Assembly: GCF_035984415.1 (NCBI RefSeq)
Contig: NZ_CP130720.1
Location: forward strand, 3,658,001-3,722,000
Reading direction: 5' to 3'
DNA length: 64,000 bases
Origin: Streptomyces sp. NBC_01296
GTDB taxonomy: Bacteria; Actinomycetota; Actinomycetes; Streptomycetales; Streptomycetaceae
Shown: one piece after another, positions 1 through 8,055 of the stretch
Layout of the letters: each line of letters opens with the position of its first letter
Position numbering within the stretch: the stretch's first letter is position 1
Position numbers and translations under genes: made by a program
Notes under the pieces: generated by a model
The model's database searches: none
What the model was told of the DNA's origin: nothing
What the model saw: only the letters and a program-made list of their open reading frames with translations

Positions 1-1077
1 GCCATCGTCACCGGCCACTGGCACACCCGGTTCAACATGATGGTCCCGGACCCGAACGGCGTTCCCCGCCCCTTCGTCGAGGCCGGCTGCTACGGCCAGC
101 TCATCAACGAGATCAACCTTCGCCTCGACCCCGCCACCGGCGAGGTGGTCCGCGAGCTGACGGTGTCCACGAACCACCCCAACACCCGTGACGTCACCCC
201 CGACCCCGCCCTCAAGGAGGTCGTCGACTATTGGGCGGGCCAGGCCGCGGCCCGCAACACCGGCAAGATCGGCAAGCAGAGCGGATCGTTCATCCGTACG
301 CGCAACACCGCGGGCGAGAGCACCATGGGCGACCTGGTCGCCGACTGGGCGCTGTGGGCGGGCCGCCGCCCGGCCGACCCCGAGAACGACGCCAACATCC
401 ACCCCGCCGTCCCGGCCCAGCTCGCCCTGGTCGCGGTGGCACCGCGGGTCGGCCAGTGCGTCATCGCGGGCGACCTGGTCCGCGACACGGCCTCGGGCGG
501 CGCCGTCACGTTCGGCCGCGCCTGGAAGGCCGTCGGCTTCGGCGACCCGATCGTCAGCGCGACGGTGACCGGCCGGCAGATCCACGACGCCCTCGAGCAG
601 CAGTGGACGATCGCGGCGAGCGGGGAGCTGCTGTTCGCGCCCCTGGCCGTCTCCAGGAACGTCCGCTACACCTTCAACACCCTGGGCGGGGTCGGCGACC
701 GCGTGAACCCGGCCGACGTGTTCATCGACGGCGCCGCGCTCGACCTCACCGGCACCTACCGTCTCGCGTCCCCCTCGTACACCTTCCTGGCGAACGACGG
801 CTACGACGCGCTGACCGGCTTCCAGGCCCCCTACCGCCACCAGCGCGACTTCGAGAGCTTCGTCGCGTACATCCGCGAGACGCAGACCCTGACCCCGGCC
901 CCCCTGAACCGCGTCACCGCCGCGCACACGACCCGCCGCGGGGCAGACGTCGGCATCGTCCTGGAACCCGCTCCCCTCCTCCTCCCCGACGGCACCCCCA
1001 TGCCCCGCCCCGAGGCCGCGATCGTCTCGGCGGACCGCCCCCGCACCTACCGCAACGGCCTGCGGCCGCCCTGCTGA
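1..1077 (+). CDS. 5'-nucleotidase/metallophosphatase family protein (partial, C-terminal 358 residues)
   Basis: The window opens inside this gene, which is in frame from base 1. The first visible residues read TGHWHTRFN, the G-H-x-H metal-binding motif near the end of the metallophosphatase domain in UshA/5'-nucleotidase enzymes. The rest fits the C-terminal substrate-binding domain of that family, including GESTMGDLVADW, which corresponds to the conserved E-S-x-x-G-N/D-L stretch. Family members are secreted or surface enzymes that release phosphate from nucleotides or nucleotide sugars. The signal peptide and the first metal-binding motifs lie outside the window, so substrate and export cannot be judged here. 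It converges on the LysR gene with a 42-nt gap and a shared hairpin. Confidence 0.88.
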   Translation, partial: AIVTGHWHTRFNMMVPDPNGVPRPFVEAGCYGQLINEINLRLDPATGEVVRELTVSTNHPNTRDVTPDPALKEVVDYWAGQAAARNTGKIGKQSGSFIRTRNTAGESTMGDLVADWALWAGRRPADPENDANIHPAVPAQLALVAVAPRVGQCVIAGDLVRDTASGGAVTFGRAWKAVGFGDPIVSATVTGRQIHDALEQQWTIAASGELLFAPLAVSRNVRYTFNTLGGVGDRVNPADVFIDGAALDLTGTYRLASPSYTFLANDGYDALTGFQAPYRHQRDFESFVAYIRETQTLTPAPLNRVTAAHTTRRGADVGIVLEPAPLLLPDGTPMPRPEAAIVSADRPRTYRNGLRPPC

Positions 1078-1110
1078 CGGCCTGCGGACCTGATCGCCCT
1101 GCCCCGGGAC

Positions 1111-1138
1111 CGGGGGCCCTCAGCCGTGCGGGCCCCCG
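1111..1138. terminator. bidirectional hairpin between 5'-nucleotidase and LysR gene
   Basis: A perfect 9-bp stem (CGGGGGCCC at 1111-1119 and its complement at 1130-1138) encloses a 10-nt loop. It lies 33 nt after the 5'-nucleotidase stop and overlaps the LysR stop codon at 1120-1122. There is no T-run, as is common for Streptomyces terminators. Function is inferred from position. Confidence 0.55.
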
Positions 1139-2019
1139 GGCTCCGAGGCGGTCGCGGTCGCAGTCGCGGTCGCGGTCGCCAGCAGCCGGCGCACTGCCGG
1201 TCCGGGAGGCCCCGGGAGCACCGCCAGGTACGTGGTCAGGACCGGCCGGGTCAACGGCCGGATCGCGGTGCGCGGCAGCCTCGGCAGCGGCCCCACCTCG
1301 TAGAACACCGTCCAGGACGGGGTCAGGGGGCTCTCGCCGATCGACGTCAGCGTGGCGAGCAGGTCGGTGAAGGGCGGCCCGGCCGGTGCTCCGGCCAGCG
1401 GGGCGACCAGGTCGTGGAAGGGCGGGTTGCCCTCCCGGGCCGCCAGCCGCAGCGGCAGGTGCGCCAGTTGCTCCGGGTCCAGCTCCGCGGCCCCGGCCAG
1501 CGGATGCCCGCCCGGCAGGGCCGCGTACAGCCGGTCCCGCCACAGCGGCAGCAGCTCCAGGCCGGGTGCATCGGGCCGGGCCCGGACCAGCGCCGCGTCC
1601 AGCTCGCCGGAGCGCACCGCCGCGAGCCGCTCGGTCACCGGCAGCCGGACCGGCCGCACCCGGAGCCCGGGCGCGCTGACGGCGAGCTCCTCCAGCAGCC
1701 GGTAGACCCGGTCCCCCGGGCCGTGCACCGTGCCCAGCCGGAGCACGCCGGTCGCGCCCGCCGCGACCTCGGCGGCCACCTCCCGGGTACGGGCGACCGC
1801 GGCGAGCACCGCCCGCGCTTCCGGGAGCAGCCGCTCGCCGGCGCCGGTGAGACCCACCCGGCGGGTGGTGCGGGTGAAGAGGACCAGGCCCAGTTCCCGT
1901 TCCAGCAGGCCGATCTGGCGGCTCACCGCCGACTGGACGGTGTGGAGTCGCTCGGCGGCCCGGCCGAAGCCGCCCTCCTCGGTGACCGCCACGAAGTACC
2001 GCAGCTGGCGCAGCTCCAT
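1120..2019 (-). CDS. LysR family transcriptional regulator
   Basis: 299 residues, the usual LysR length. The N-terminus (MELRQLRYFVAVTEEGGFGRAAERL) is the classic winged helix-turn-helix of the family, covering about residues 1-60, followed by a LysR substrate-binding domain that senses a small-molecule co-inducer. The gene is divergent from a cupin gene with a 134-nt gap, so the cupin gene is its most likely target and the region between probably holds an autoregulatory site. The C-terminus ends in an Ala-Thr dipeptide run (residues about 281-291) encoded by a GCGACC-type hexamer repeat, which is low-complexity and probably dispensable. The inducer is unknown. Confidence 0.93.
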   Translation of the reverse strand: MELRQLRYFVAVTEEGGFGRAAERLHTVQSAVSRQIGLLERELGLVLFTRTTRRVGLTGAGERLLPEARAVLAAVARTREVAAEVAAGATGVLRLGTVHGPGDRVYRLLEELAVSAPGLRVRPVRLPVTERLAAVRSGELDAALVRARPDAPGLELLPLWRDRLYAALPGGHPLAGAAELDPEQLAHLPLRLAAREGNPPFHDLVAPLAGAPAGPPFTDLLATLTSIGESPLTPSWTVFYEVGPLPRLPRTAIRPLTRPVLTTYLAVLPGPPGPAVRRLLATATATATATASEPGGPHG

Positions 2020-2043
2020 GCGCGGCCCTCCCTGCCCCGACCC

Positions 2044-2058
2044 ATCACGATCGGAGAT
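2044..2058. promoter_or_regulatory. candidate LysR box between LysR and cupin genes
   Basis: ATCACGATCGGAGAT contains the T-N11-A spacing (T2045 to A2057) of LysR-type operators, around a CGATCG core. It lies 25 nt upstream of the LysR start in the divergent intergenic region. The motif is short and degenerate, so this is suggestive only. Confidence 0.3.
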
Positions 2059-2153
2059 GACTGTACGCGCGAAACGACGCTGGTTCGGCGGTGGTTGCCC
2101 TGCTCGAATGGAGCGGTCGGTACGACGGACCGCAAGCGGCGGAAGGACGACGG

Positions 2154-2687
2154 ATGGGACACCAGGTGCAGGTCGCGGGAGGTACGGACGGGCACGCGGG
2201 CGGCGGCGCGGCCGCGCTCGTGGTGCGGGCGGCGGACGCCGAGGAGGTGCCGCTGCCCCACGCGGGTGCCTTCCGGCTGCTGACGGACGGTGGCGCGGCC
2301 GGGGTGAACCGGCTCAGCCTGGGCGCGGGTTCGGCCGGGGCACCGGAACACTTCCACACCCGGTCCACCGAACTCTTCTACGTGCTCGGCGGGGCCGCCG
2401 ACTTCGTGCTCGGCACGGAGCGCGTGCGGGTGGCGGAGGGCGGGCTGGTCCTCGTGCCACCAGGGCTGACGCACGCGTTCGGCGCGGCCCCGGGCACAGG
2501 CGCCGAACTCCTCGTCGTACTGACCCCCGGGGTGGAGCGCTTCGGCTACTTCCGGACGCTGGGGCGCATCCAGCACGGGCTGGCGCCGTTCGAGGAGCTG
2601 CTGCCCCACCAGGACCGCTACGACGTCCACTTCCCCGGGGCGGAGGTCCGGCGTGACCAGGCCGTCTCCTCCGGATCTGCCGGATAA
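2154..2687 (+). CDS. cupin domain-containing protein
   Basis: 177 residues from the ATG at 2154, which is preceded by GGAAGGA seven bases upstream; an in-frame ATG at 2091 lacks a ribosome site. The central part carries a cupin motif 1: Gly, then H-F-H, then Glu about five residues later (EHFHTRSTELFYVLGG), and motif 2 ends in PPGLTHAF. These His/Glu residues normally bind a single metal ion in a beta-barrel. The family includes dioxygenases, isomerases and small-molecule-binding proteins, so no reaction can be assigned. Divergent from the LysR gene, which probably controls it. Confidence 0.85.
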   Translation: MGHQVQVAGGTDGHAGGGAAALVVRAADAEEVPLPHAGAFRLLTDGGAAGVNRLSLGAGSAGAPEHFHTRSTELFYVLGGAADFVLGTERVRVAEGGLVLVPPGLTHAFGAAPGTGAELLVVLTPGVERFGYFRTLGRIQHGLAPFEELLPHQDRYDVHFPGAEVRRDQAVSSGSAG

Positions 2688-2728
2688 GGCGACCAGGGTG
2701 TGACGCGCCCGCCGGTAGCGTCGCCCGG

Positions 2729-3748
2729 ATGCACCCCGAGCGACTCACGGCGTACTCCGCCGTCTCCACCCGCCTGTCCCTGCTGAGCGACCGCCGGCTG
2801 CGCGCACTCACGGCCGCCGCGACACCCCTCGGGTCCGGTATCGGCGGCCGGTCCGCCGAGTTGGACGTCGACGGGACCCGGGTCTTCGTCAAACGCGTGC
2901 CGCTGACCGACCTCGAGCTGCTGCCGCGCAACATGCGGTCCACCGCGAACCTGTTCGGACTGCCGCTGCACTACCAATACGGGGTCGGCTCGGCCGGGTT
3001 CGGGGCCTGGCGGGAGCTCGCCGCGCACGCCATGACCACCGGCTGGGTGATCGAGGGCGCGTACGACGGCTTTCCGCTGATGTACCACTGGCGGGTACTG
3101 CCCGACTCCCCGCCCGGTGGCGACGGCATCGACGCAGCCGTCGCCCGGTGGGAGGGGTCGGACGCCGTGCGCCGGCGGCTGGAGGCCATCGGGCGGGCCT
3201 CGTACAGCCTGGTGCTCTTCCTGGAGCACGTGCCGCACCGGCTCGGCACCTGGCTGGCCGGGCACCCCGCGTACGACTGGGCGGACCGGACCCTGCTCCG
3301 CGGGGCGGAGTTCATGAGCTCGCGCGGGCTGGTCCACTTCGACGCCCACTTCCACAACGTGCTGACCGACGGCGAGCTCGTCCACTTCGCCGACTTCGGG
3401 CTCGCGCTCAGCACCCGCTTCGAGCTGGCGTCCGACGAGGCCCGGTTCCTGTCGGAGCACCTGGCGTACGACCGGGCGTACACCGCGAGCCATCTCCTGC
3501 GGTACCACCTGCCCGGCGCCGACGAGCGCGACGACCTGGAGCACGAGGCCTTCCTGCGGGAGTGGATCGCGGGGCGCGGGCACGGCGGGGTGCCGGACGA
3601 GGCCGCCGCGCTGCTCGACCGGCATGCCGCGACGGGGCTCGTGATGGCGGGCTTCCACCGGCGGCTGGTGACGGAGAGCAAGCGGACGCCGTTCCCGGCC
3701 TCGGCGGTCGCGGACACCTGCGTACAGCCCCTTCACCACAAAGCTTGA
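2729..3748 (+). CDS. protein kinase/aminoglycoside phosphotransferase-fold protein
   Basis: 339 residues. The C-terminal half has a kinase-fold catalytic loop, HFDAHFHN (D205, N210), followed by the metal-binding D-F-G at 222-224. A candidate ATP-binding lysine is K55 in VFVKRV, and a Gly-rich stretch lies near residues 34-41. This H-x-D-x(4)-N ... D-F-G arrangement is shared by small-molecule phosphotransferases and atypical Ser/Thr kinases. The substrate is unknown. No signal peptide or membrane segment is visible, so it should be cytoplasmic. The stop codon TGA (3746-3748) lies inside the -35/operator of the next operon, so transcription of the two units overlaps physically. Confidence 0.75.
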   Translation: MHPERLTAYSAVSTRLSLLSDRRLRALTAAATPLGSGIGGRSAELDVDGTRVFVKRVPLTDLELLPRNMRSTANLFGLPLHYQYGVGSAGFGAWRELAAHAMTTGWVIEGAYDGFPLMYHWRVLPDSPPGGDGIDAAVARWEGSDAVRRRLEAIGRASYSLVLFLEHVPHRLGTWLAGHPAYDWADRTLLRGAEFMSSRGLVHFDAHFHNVLTDGELVHFADFGLALSTRFELASDEARFLSEHLAYDRAYTASHLLRYHLPGADERDDLEHEAFLREWIAGRGHGGVPDEAAALLDRHAATGLVMAGFHRRLVTESKRTPFPASAVADTCVQPLHHKA

Positions 3749-3803
3749 ACCTGTTCAAAAAGAGGTCTACAGTCAGTCCTGCCAACAAGTTGAACACGTT
3801 CAA
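3745..3803 (+). promoter_or_regulatory. promoter with two palindromic TetR-type operators
   Basis: Two perfect palindromes, TTGAAC-CT-GTTCAA (3745-3758) and TTGAAC-AC-GTTCAA (3790-3803), have centres 45 bp apart. The first provides a -35 hexamer TTGAAC (3745-3750) that sits 17 bp from a -10 hexamer TACAGT (3768-3773). The second lies downstream of the expected start site and ends 13 nt before the start codon at 3817. A repressor on both sites would block polymerase binding and escape. The TetR gene at 4674, third in this operon, is the obvious candidate regulator. Confidence 0.8.
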
Positions 3804-3816
3804 GGGGGGCGAGGGC

Positions 3817-4221
3817 ATGGACCTCACCGTCGTCGCATACGTCATCTACCTGCTCGTCAGCATCGCGCTGACCGTCTGGGTGGCCCGCACGCTCAGCCGC
3901 AACGGGCGCATCTTCATCGCCGACGTCCTGCACGGGAACGAGAAGCTCGCGGACGCCGTGAACCACCTCCTGGTGGTCGGCTTCTACCTCGTCAACATCG
4001 GCTTCGTGACCCTGTACCTGCGCTCGGACGTCAGCATCGACACGGCGCGTCAGCTCTTCGAGGCCCTGTCGGTCAAGATCGGTGTCGTCCTGCTCGTCCT
4101 CGGCGTCATGCACCTCGGCAACGTCTGGGTGCTGAACAAGATGCGCCGCCGCGGGATCATGGAGCGCCAGCAGACCCCGCCGGTCGCCCCCCAGACGTGG
4201 ACCGCTCCGGCCGGGGCCTGA
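3817..4221 (+). CDS. small membrane protein, first gene of a TetR-controlled operon
   Basis: 134 residues from the ATG at 3817, preceded by AAGGGGGGCGAGGGC. Hydrophobic segments span about residues 5-22, 45-64 and 86-106, giving about three membrane helices; the C-terminal 25 residues are Pro/Gln-rich and probably cytoplasmic. I do not recognise a named family. It begins a tight operon: a 3-nt gap to the DCC thiol protein gene and then the TetR gene. Twin palindromes in its promoter indicate repression. The pairing with a thiol-disulfide-type protein suggests a membrane or envelope redox role, but that is inference. Confidence 0.8.
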   Translation: MDLTVVAYVIYLLVSIALTVWVARTLSRNGRIFIADVLHGNEKLADAVNHLLVVGFYLVNIGFVTLYLRSDVSIDTARQLFEALSVKIGVVLLVLGVMHLGNVWVLNKMRRRGIMERQQTPPVAPQTWTAPAGA

Positions 4222-4224
4222 CCG

Positions 4225-4662
4225 ATGGCCACGGCAACGACGGCCACGCACCACCTGACCGTGCTGTACGACGCCGACTGCCCGCTCTGCGTCCACATCC
4301 GGCACTGGCTCCTCGGGCAGCGCTGGCTGGTACCGCTCCGGCTGATCCCGGCCGGGTCCCACGAGGCGCAGCGGCGCTACCCGCAGCTCGACCATGCGGC
4401 GACGCTCCGCGAGATCACCGTCATCGGGGACGCGGGGCAGGTGTGGACCGGGACCGACGCCTTCATCGTGTGCCTGTGGGCGCTGGTGGAGCACCGGCCG
4501 AAGGCGAACTGGCTCGCCACCCCGGCGGGCCGGCCCTTCGCCCGCGCCGCGATGTACACCGCCTCGGCATGGCGGCAGGCCGTACGGACCGGGCCCGGGC
4601 CGGAGGGTGAAGTGGAGCCGGAGGCACCGGCCTGTGACGACCACTGCGCCGTACCCGGATAG
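4225..4662 (+). CDS. DCC (DUF393) family thiol-disulfide oxidoreductase-like protein
   Basis: 145 residues. The N-terminus carries YDADCPLC (residues 15-22), the D-x-x-C-x-x-C signature that gives the DCC family its name; C19 and C22 form a thioredoxin-like pair predicted to catalyse or sense thiol-disulfide exchange. Family members are small and often sit beside membrane proteins, as here. No signal peptide is visible. Two further cysteines near the C-terminus (PACDDHC) could bind metal or form a second pair. It is the second gene of the operon controlled from 3745-3803. Confidence 0.85.
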   Translation: MATATTATHHLTVLYDADCPLCVHIRHWLLGQRWLVPLRLIPAGSHEAQRRYPQLDHAATLREITVIGDAGQVWTGTDAFIVCLWALVEHRPKANWLATPAGRPFARAAMYTASAWRQAVRTGPGPEGEVEPEAPACDDHCAVPG

Positions 4663-4673
4663 GCTCGTACACC

Positions 4674-5405
4674 GTGACTGATCAGAAGGCTCCCAAGAGC
4701 GAGCAGACCCGCACGCTCATCCTCGAAACCGCGCTCCGTCTCTTCCAGGAGCGCGGCTTCGACAAGACGACCATGCGGGCCATCGCCAAGGAGGCAGGAG
4801 TCTCGGTCGGCAACGCCTACTACTACTTCGCGTCCAAGGAACACCTGGTCCAGGGGTTCTACGACCGGATCGGCGCCGCACACCAGGCGGCGGTCCGGCC
4901 CATCCTGGACAGCGAGACCGATCTGCAGAAGCGGCTCGCGGGCGTGCTGACGAGCTGGCTGGACATCGCGGCGCCGTACCACGAGTTCGCCTCGCAGTTC
5001 TTCAAGAACGCGGCGGACCCGGAGAGCCCGCTCAGCCCCTTCTCCCCCGAATCGGAACCCGCGCGCAAGGCCGCGATCGACATGCACCGCGAGGTGCTGG
5101 CGGGCGCGAAGACGAAGGTCCCGGACGAGCTGGCCGACGTACTGCCGGAGCTGATGTGGCTCTCGCAGATGGGGCTCGTCCTGTACTGGGTCTTCGACCG
5201 GTCCCCGAACAGCGAGAAGACGCGCAGGCTCGCGGAGCGCGGAGCGCAGCTGACGACGCGGGGCATCGTCCTGGCCCGGTTCCGGGTGCTGCGGCCGCTG
5301 GTGCGCGAGGTCCACGAGCTGTTCGCGGACTTCCTGCCGGGCATGGCGCAGACGGTGGTGTCGAAGAAGAAGCGGGCCTCCGACCCGGACCCCGGCTCCG
5401 CGTAG
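4674..5405 (+). CDS. TetR/AcrR family transcriptional regulator
   Basis: 243 residues from a GTG start at 4674. Residues about 10-57 form the TetR helix-turn-helix (TMRAIAKEAGVSVGNAYYYF is the recognition part); the rest is the helical ligand-binding domain, ending in a Lys-rich tail. It lies 11 nt after the DCC gene and is the last gene of the operon, so it should repress its own transcription through the two TTGAAC-N2-GTTCAA palindromes at 3745-3803. The ligand is unknown. I see no separate promoter in the 11-nt gap. Confidence 0.92.
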   Translation: MTDQKAPKSEQTRTLILETALRLFQERGFDKTTMRAIAKEAGVSVGNAYYYFASKEHLVQGFYDRIGAAHQAAVRPILDSETDLQKRLAGVLTSWLDIAAPYHEFASQFFKNAADPESPLSPFSPESEPARKAAIDMHREVLAGAKTKVPDELADVLPELMWLSQMGLVLYWVFDRSPNSEKTRRLAERGAQLTTRGIVLARFRVLRPLVREVHELFADFLPGMAQTVVSKKKRASDPDPGSA

Positions 5406-5433
5406 CGCCCGGCACGGCGCGCTTGCCCGCCCC

Positions 5434-6576
5434 CTACAGCCAGTTGAGCTCCCACAGGCGCCAGACCCCGGTGCCGTCGGAGAGGTACTGGGCTCCGGAG
5501 ACGGCGTCGCGGGACATCACGTAGTCCTTCTTCTGCCAGAGGGGCAGCATCGGGACGTGCTGGGCGACCAGCTTCTGGAGCTCGCGGAAGTCGCCGGCGG
5601 CCTGGGCCCGGTCCGAGAAGGACTGCGTACGGGCGATGAGGTCGCCCACGGCCTTGTCGGAGAAGCCGTTGTTCATGCTGGAGTCGGCGCCGACGAGCGG
5701 GGCGGCGGCGGAGCCGGGGCGGACGTTGAAGACCATGCTGCGGGTCTCGGTGCCCCCGGAGGCCTGGTAACGGGTGTCCTTCAGGCCGGGGTTGAGGCCG
5801 GCGAGCACGTCCGGCGGCATGTCGCGGTGGGCGACCTCGATCTGGTGGTCCTGCCAGGCCTGGTTGAGCTGGGCGGAGTCCTTGAAGTACCGGACCGTGA
5901 CGGCCGTCCTGGCGGGCTTGGCCTGGCCCAGGTAGCCCGGGTTGGGCTTGAGTTCGACGCTGCCGACGGGCCGGTACGCGCCGAGGGTGAAGGGGCCGGA
6001 ACCGTCGGCCTTGCCGTCCTCGCGCAGGGCCTTCGCCGGGTACTTCTCTTTGTCGACGATCGAGCCGGCGCCCGTCGCGATCTTGAAGGGGAAGGTGGCG
6101 TCGGGCGCGGAGAGGTTGAAGGTGACGGTGCGGTCCTCGGCCTTGACCGACTCCAGGGTGTTGAAGAGGGGGGCCGGGCCCTGGTCGGAGTTGATCGCCT
6201 TGATGCGGTCGAAGGAGTGCTTGACGTCCTCGGCGGTGACGGCGCGGCCGCCCGCGAACTTCAGGCCGGGGCGGAGCTCGCACTGGTACGTGGTGAGCTT
6301 CTGGCCGATGAACTTGCAGGCGGAGGCCGCGTCCGGGACGGGGGTGCCGGAGCCGGACTTGATGGTCAGCAGCGACTGGAAGACGTTGCTGAACAGAGCC
6401 CAGGAGCCGGCGTCGTACGCCCCGGCGGGGTCGAGGGAGGAGACGGCGTCGCTCGTCCCGACCCGCAGGGCGGTCCCGCTGCCGCGGCCCTCCTCGGGCA
6501 GCAGCTGCCAGGCGCCGACCGCGGCCACGCCGATCACCAGCCCGACCGCGATGACCTTCGTGCGGACAGACTTCAT
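5434..6576 (-). CDS. extracellular solute-binding protein family 5 (peptide/nickel type)
   Basis: 380 residues from the ATG at 6576 (MKSVRTKVIAVG); an in-frame ATG at 6645 would add 23 residues with no secretion character. A short basic N-terminus is followed by a hydrophobic stretch (residues about 7-22), which reads as a signal or anchor without a lipobox cysteine. The rest matches DppA/OppA-like binding proteins (LRVGTSDAVSSLDPAGAYD near the start, LRPGLKFAGGRAVTAEDVKHS further on). It is shorter than the usual 500-550 residues. No ABC permease or ATPase genes are adjacent, so it is an orphan component. Ligand unknown. Confidence 0.85.
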   Translation of the reverse strand: MKSVRTKVIAVGLVIGVAAVGAWQLLPEEGRGSGTALRVGTSDAVSSLDPAGAYDAGSWALFSNVFQSLLTIKSGSGTPVPDAASACKFIGQKLTTYQCELRPGLKFAGGRAVTAEDVKHSFDRIKAINSDQGPAPLFNTLESVKAEDRTVTFNLSAPDATFPFKIATGAGSIVDKEKYPAKALREDGKADGSGPFTLGAYRPVGSVELKPNPGYLGQAKPARTAVTVRYFKDSAQLNQAWQDHQIEVAHRDMPPDVLAGLNPGLKDTRYQASGGTETRSMVFNVRPGSAAAPLVGADSSMNNGFSDKAVGDLIARTQSFSDRAQAAGDFRELQKLVAQHVPMLPLWQKKDYVMSRDAVSGAQYLSDGTGVWRLWELNWL

Positions 6577-6623
6577 CCTTGACCCCACCCCACCCCGCCC
6601 AGGGCATGCGTACGCCCGGGGTT

Positions 6624-6661
6624 TGACCGTTAATCGGATCCCCATGTCCGATTAACGGTCA
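6624..6661. terminator. 15-bp perfect inverted repeat (terminator or operator)
   Basis: TGACCGTTAATCGGA (6624-6638) and its exact complement (6647-6661) enclose an 8-nt loop. It lies 65 nt after the metallophosphoesterase stop and 48 nt before the solute-binding protein start, both on the minus strand. No T-run follows. It could end the upstream transcript or be a regulator site for the binding-protein gene. The unusually A+T-rich stem (TTAA) favours a protein-binding site somewhat. Confidence 0.55.
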
Positions 6662-6726
6662 TCCCATCATGGAAATAGGGCCCCGGGAAGGCCGGTTCAC
6701 GGCGGGTCGTTACCGGTTGCGACCGG

Positions 6727-8055
6727 TCAGGCCTGGTATGAGGCGAGTTCGACGACCGTGATGTCGGACGGTGCGCCGACCCGGACCGGGGGTCCCCAGG
6801 CGCCCGCGCCGCGGGAGACGTAGAGCTGGGTGTCGCCGTAGCGCTCGAGGCCGGCGACGGTGGGGTTGGCGAGCTCGGCGAGGTAGTTGCCCGGCCAGAG
6901 CTGGCCGCCGTGGGTGTGGCCCGAGAGCTGGAGGTCGACGCCGTGGCGGACGGCGTCGTGGATGACAACGGGCTGGTGGGCCATGAGCACGGCGGCGCGG
7001 GCCCGGTCGCGGTCGCCGAGGGCGGCGGTGAAGTCCGGGCCGTGGCCCTCGGTCTCGCCCTGTACGTCGTTGACCCCGGCGAGGTCGAAGTACGGGAGCG
7101 CCCGGCGGGCGTTCTCCAGGGGCGTGAGGCCGAGCTCGCGGACGTGGTCGATCCACTGCCGGGCGCCCGAGAAGTACTCGTGGTTGCCGGTGACGAAGTA
7201 CGAGCCGTGGCGCGCGCGGAGCCGGCGCAGCGGCTCCGCGGCGCTGCCGAGGTCATGGACGCTGCCGTCCACGAGGTCGCCGACGACGGCGATGAGGTCG
7301 GGCTGCGTGCGGTTGATCGTCTCGACGATGCGGGTGGTGTGGGCGCGGCCGAGGACCGGGCCGAGGTGGATGTCGCTGACGACGGCGATCCGGAAGCCGT
7401 GCGCGGCGCGGGGGAGTTTGGCGAGGGGGACCTGGACGCGCTTGACGCGGGGGCCGCGGAGTACTCCGTAGGTTCCGGTGGCCACGGTGCCGGTTGCCGC
7501 GAGGGCGGCGGCGCCGCCGACCGCTCGGGCGACGAACTGGCGTCGGGTCGCCCCGGCCGGGTCCTGGGCCGCCGGGCTCTGGATCTGCTGGGGCTGGGGC
7601 GGGAGCGGGTCGTCCAGGGCGGTCGCAGGGCCCTGCGGGGCTTGTCCCCCACCCGCCCTTTCGCCGTTCCCCGGGGCTCCGCCCCGGACCCCGCGCCTCA
7701 AACGCCGGCGGGGGTGGGTGGGCTCGACGGAGCCGGACGGGGCTCGGCGCAGGAGGAGGGCTCGGGCGGGTTCGGCCACCAGCATCGCCAGCGTCAGGTA
7801 CAGGAGGACCGCGAGCCACATGTAACCCGGCCAGGCCACGGACTGTTGGAGCCAGAAGGGGGCGCCGGCGCGGCCCGTGGTGAGGGCGGCCAGCGAGAGG
7901 AGCGGCAGGGTGAACGCGAGGGTGGTGCCGATCCGGCGGGCCGTGCCGTGCGGGCGCGTCGTATCGCGGACCAGGCGGATCCACAGCCAGCGGTGGACCA
8001 GGACCAGCAGGGCCAGGACCAGCACCGCGATCACCGCGAACATCGCGATCTTCAC
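6727..8055 (-). CDS. membrane-anchored metallophosphoesterase
   Basis: 442 residues. The C-terminal domain has the full calcineurin-type set: SDIH (D228, H230), GD (259-260), GNHE (290-293) and GHTH. It should hydrolyse phosphoester or lipid substrates with two metals. The N-terminus has about four membrane helices (residues 4-20, 44-60, 66-90) and a Pro/Arg-rich linker. TRRQFVARAVGG at 170-181 resembles a twin-arginine motif, as in Tat-exported YkuE-type enzymes, so the catalytic domain is probably outside the cell. The GTG start at 8055 overlaps the stop of the upstream gene (GTGA), implying coupled translation. Residues about 115-132 are encoded by a dispersed intergenic-type repeat. Confidence 0.9.
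   Translation of the reverse strand: MKIAMFAVIAVLVLALLVLVHRWLWIRLVRDTTRPHGTARRIGTTLAFTLPLLSLAALTTGRAGAPFWLQQSVAWPGYMWLAVLLYLTLAMLVAEPARALLLRRAPSGSVEPTHPRRRLRRGVRGGAPGNGERAGGGQAPQGPATALDDPLPPQPQQIQSPAAQDPAGATRRQFVARAVGGAAALAATGTVATGTYGVLRGPRVKRVQVPLAKLPRAAHGFRIAVVSDIHLGPVLGRAHTTRIVETINRTQPDLIAVVGDLVDGSVHDLGSAAEPLRRLRARHGSYFVTGNHEYFSGARQWIDHVRELGLTPLENARRALPYFDLAGVNDVQGETEGHGPDFTAALGDRDRARAAVLMAHQPVVIHDAVRHGVDLQLSGHTHGGQLWPGNYLAELANPTVAGLERYGDTQLYVSRGAGAWGPPVRVGAPSDITVVELASYQA
7661..7714. repeat. dispersed GC-rich repeat inside the metallophosphoesterase gene
   Basis: The stretch contains CCCCGGGGCTCCGCCCCGG followed by ACCCCGCGCCTCAAACGCC and GGCGGGG. The same pieces occur between genes at 12593-12696, 18064-18158 and 37286-37303. 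Here it lies in frame inside coding sequence and supplies the Arg/Gly-rich linker between membrane and catalytic parts. Confidence 0.75.

Noticed and set aside
2091..2153. Longer cupin protein starting at 2091
   Set aside because: The extra 21 residues have no family similarity, while the ATG at 2154 has a good ribosome site.
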